A stretch of 6,019 bases of DNA from B46-G9 sp964581175 (GTDB taxonomy: Bacteria > Desulfobacterota > DSM-4660 > Desulfatiglandales > Desulfatiglandaceae). The translations under genes were made by a program, and so were the position numbers. Position 1 is the stretch's first letter. Each line of letters opens with the position of its first letter. Location: NCBI GenBank assembly GCA_964581175.1, contig CAZONI010000158.1:1-6019 (forward strand). Direction: 5' to 3'. The notes under the pieces are model-generated. The model saw nothing but the letters and a program-made list of their open reading frames with translations, had not been told where the DNA came from and searched no databases. Below are positions 5,947 to 6,019 of this stretch, in pieces.

Positions 5947-6019
5947 ATGATCAGACACAAGATCGCCGTCATTCCCGGTGACGGCATAGGAAAAGAAGTC
6001 GTTCCCGAAGGGCTGCGCG
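5947..6019 (+). CDS. Isocitrate/isopropylmalate dehydrogenase family protein, perhaps D-malate/tartrate dehydrogenase (3' partial)
   Basis: Only the first 24 codons are in the window. They begin MIRHKIAVIPGDGIGKEV and continue to VPEGLR. IAVIPGDGIGKEV is the N-terminal strand-loop-helix of the NAD(P)-dependent beta-decarboxylating dehydrogenases (LeuB, Icd, TtuC and DmlA families). The form GDGIGKEV followed by PEG resembles tartrate/D-malate dehydrogenases more than LeuB, which usually reads GDGIGPE. This subfamily call rests on very few residues. ATG at 5947 follows GAGG (5937-5940) at six bases, and an extended -10 promoter lies upstream. The gene is divergent from glnS. Confidence 0.85.
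   Translation, partial: MIRHKIAVIPGDGIGKEVVPEGLR

Noticed and set aside
5487..5981. 164-codon + strand frame over the glnS 5' end and the gap
   Set aside because: It lies antisense to conserved GlnRS sequence and shows no recognisable domain.
5781..5987. 68-codon - strand frame with a hydrophobic beginning in the glnS-dehydrogenase gap
   Set aside because: It starts inside the dehydrogenase coding sequence, has no ribosome site, and covers the promoter elements of both neighbours.

Overview
This is an ordinary chromosomal window from a bacterium of moderately high GC content. Gene density is high, the genes look intact, and I see no mobile element, CRISPR array, tRNA or rRNA. Gene style is Gram-negative: a periplasmic-type binding-protein transporter, an MscS channel and a proteobacterial-type GlnRS. 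TTG and GTG starts with strong AAGGAGG-like ribosome sites are used. A member of the Desulfobacterota (the former Deltaproteobacteria, for example a Syntrophus- or Syntrophobacter-like lineage) would fit, but this is an impression from protein style and not a measured assignment.

Layout. Positions 1-2280 on the + strand hold a three-gene polar amino-acid ABC importer: the substrate-binding protein (5' end cut by the window edge), one permease and one ATPase. A very strong GC hairpin followed by T5 lies between the binding protein and the permease. The permease starts with TTG, and the ATPase most likely starts with GTG inside the end of the permease gene. Positions 2281-2345 are a short convergent gap containing a possible folded element. 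Positions 2346-2816 on the - strand encode a single-domain PTS EIIA protein (PtsN/fructose type). It is divergent from an MscS-family mechanosensitive channel at 2893-3978 on the + strand, across a 76-base shared regulatory region. Positions 3979-4042 are a convergent gap with a hairpin. Positions 4043-5743 on the - strand are glnS (glutaminyl-tRNA synthetase). Positions 5744-5946 are a divergent promoter region. At 5947 a + strand gene begins for a dehydrogenase of the isocitrate/isopropylmalate/tartrate family, cut by the right edge after 24 codons.

How the genes work together. The first three genes form one importer: the binding protein captures an amino acid outside the inner membrane, a permease homodimer forms the channel, and an ATPase dimer drives transport. 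The EIIA protein and the MscS channel share a promoter region, and PtsN-type EIIA proteins are known to regulate potassium transport in Escherichia coli, so a link to ion or osmotic balance is possible but not shown. glnS and the dehydrogenase are independent housekeeping or metabolic genes.

I did not find an undescribed multi-gene system here. The points worth checking are regulatory: the intra-operon terminator, the symmetric divergent promoter region between the EIIA and MscS genes, the palindrome over the dehydrogenase promoter, and a possible three-way-junction fold after the ABC operon.
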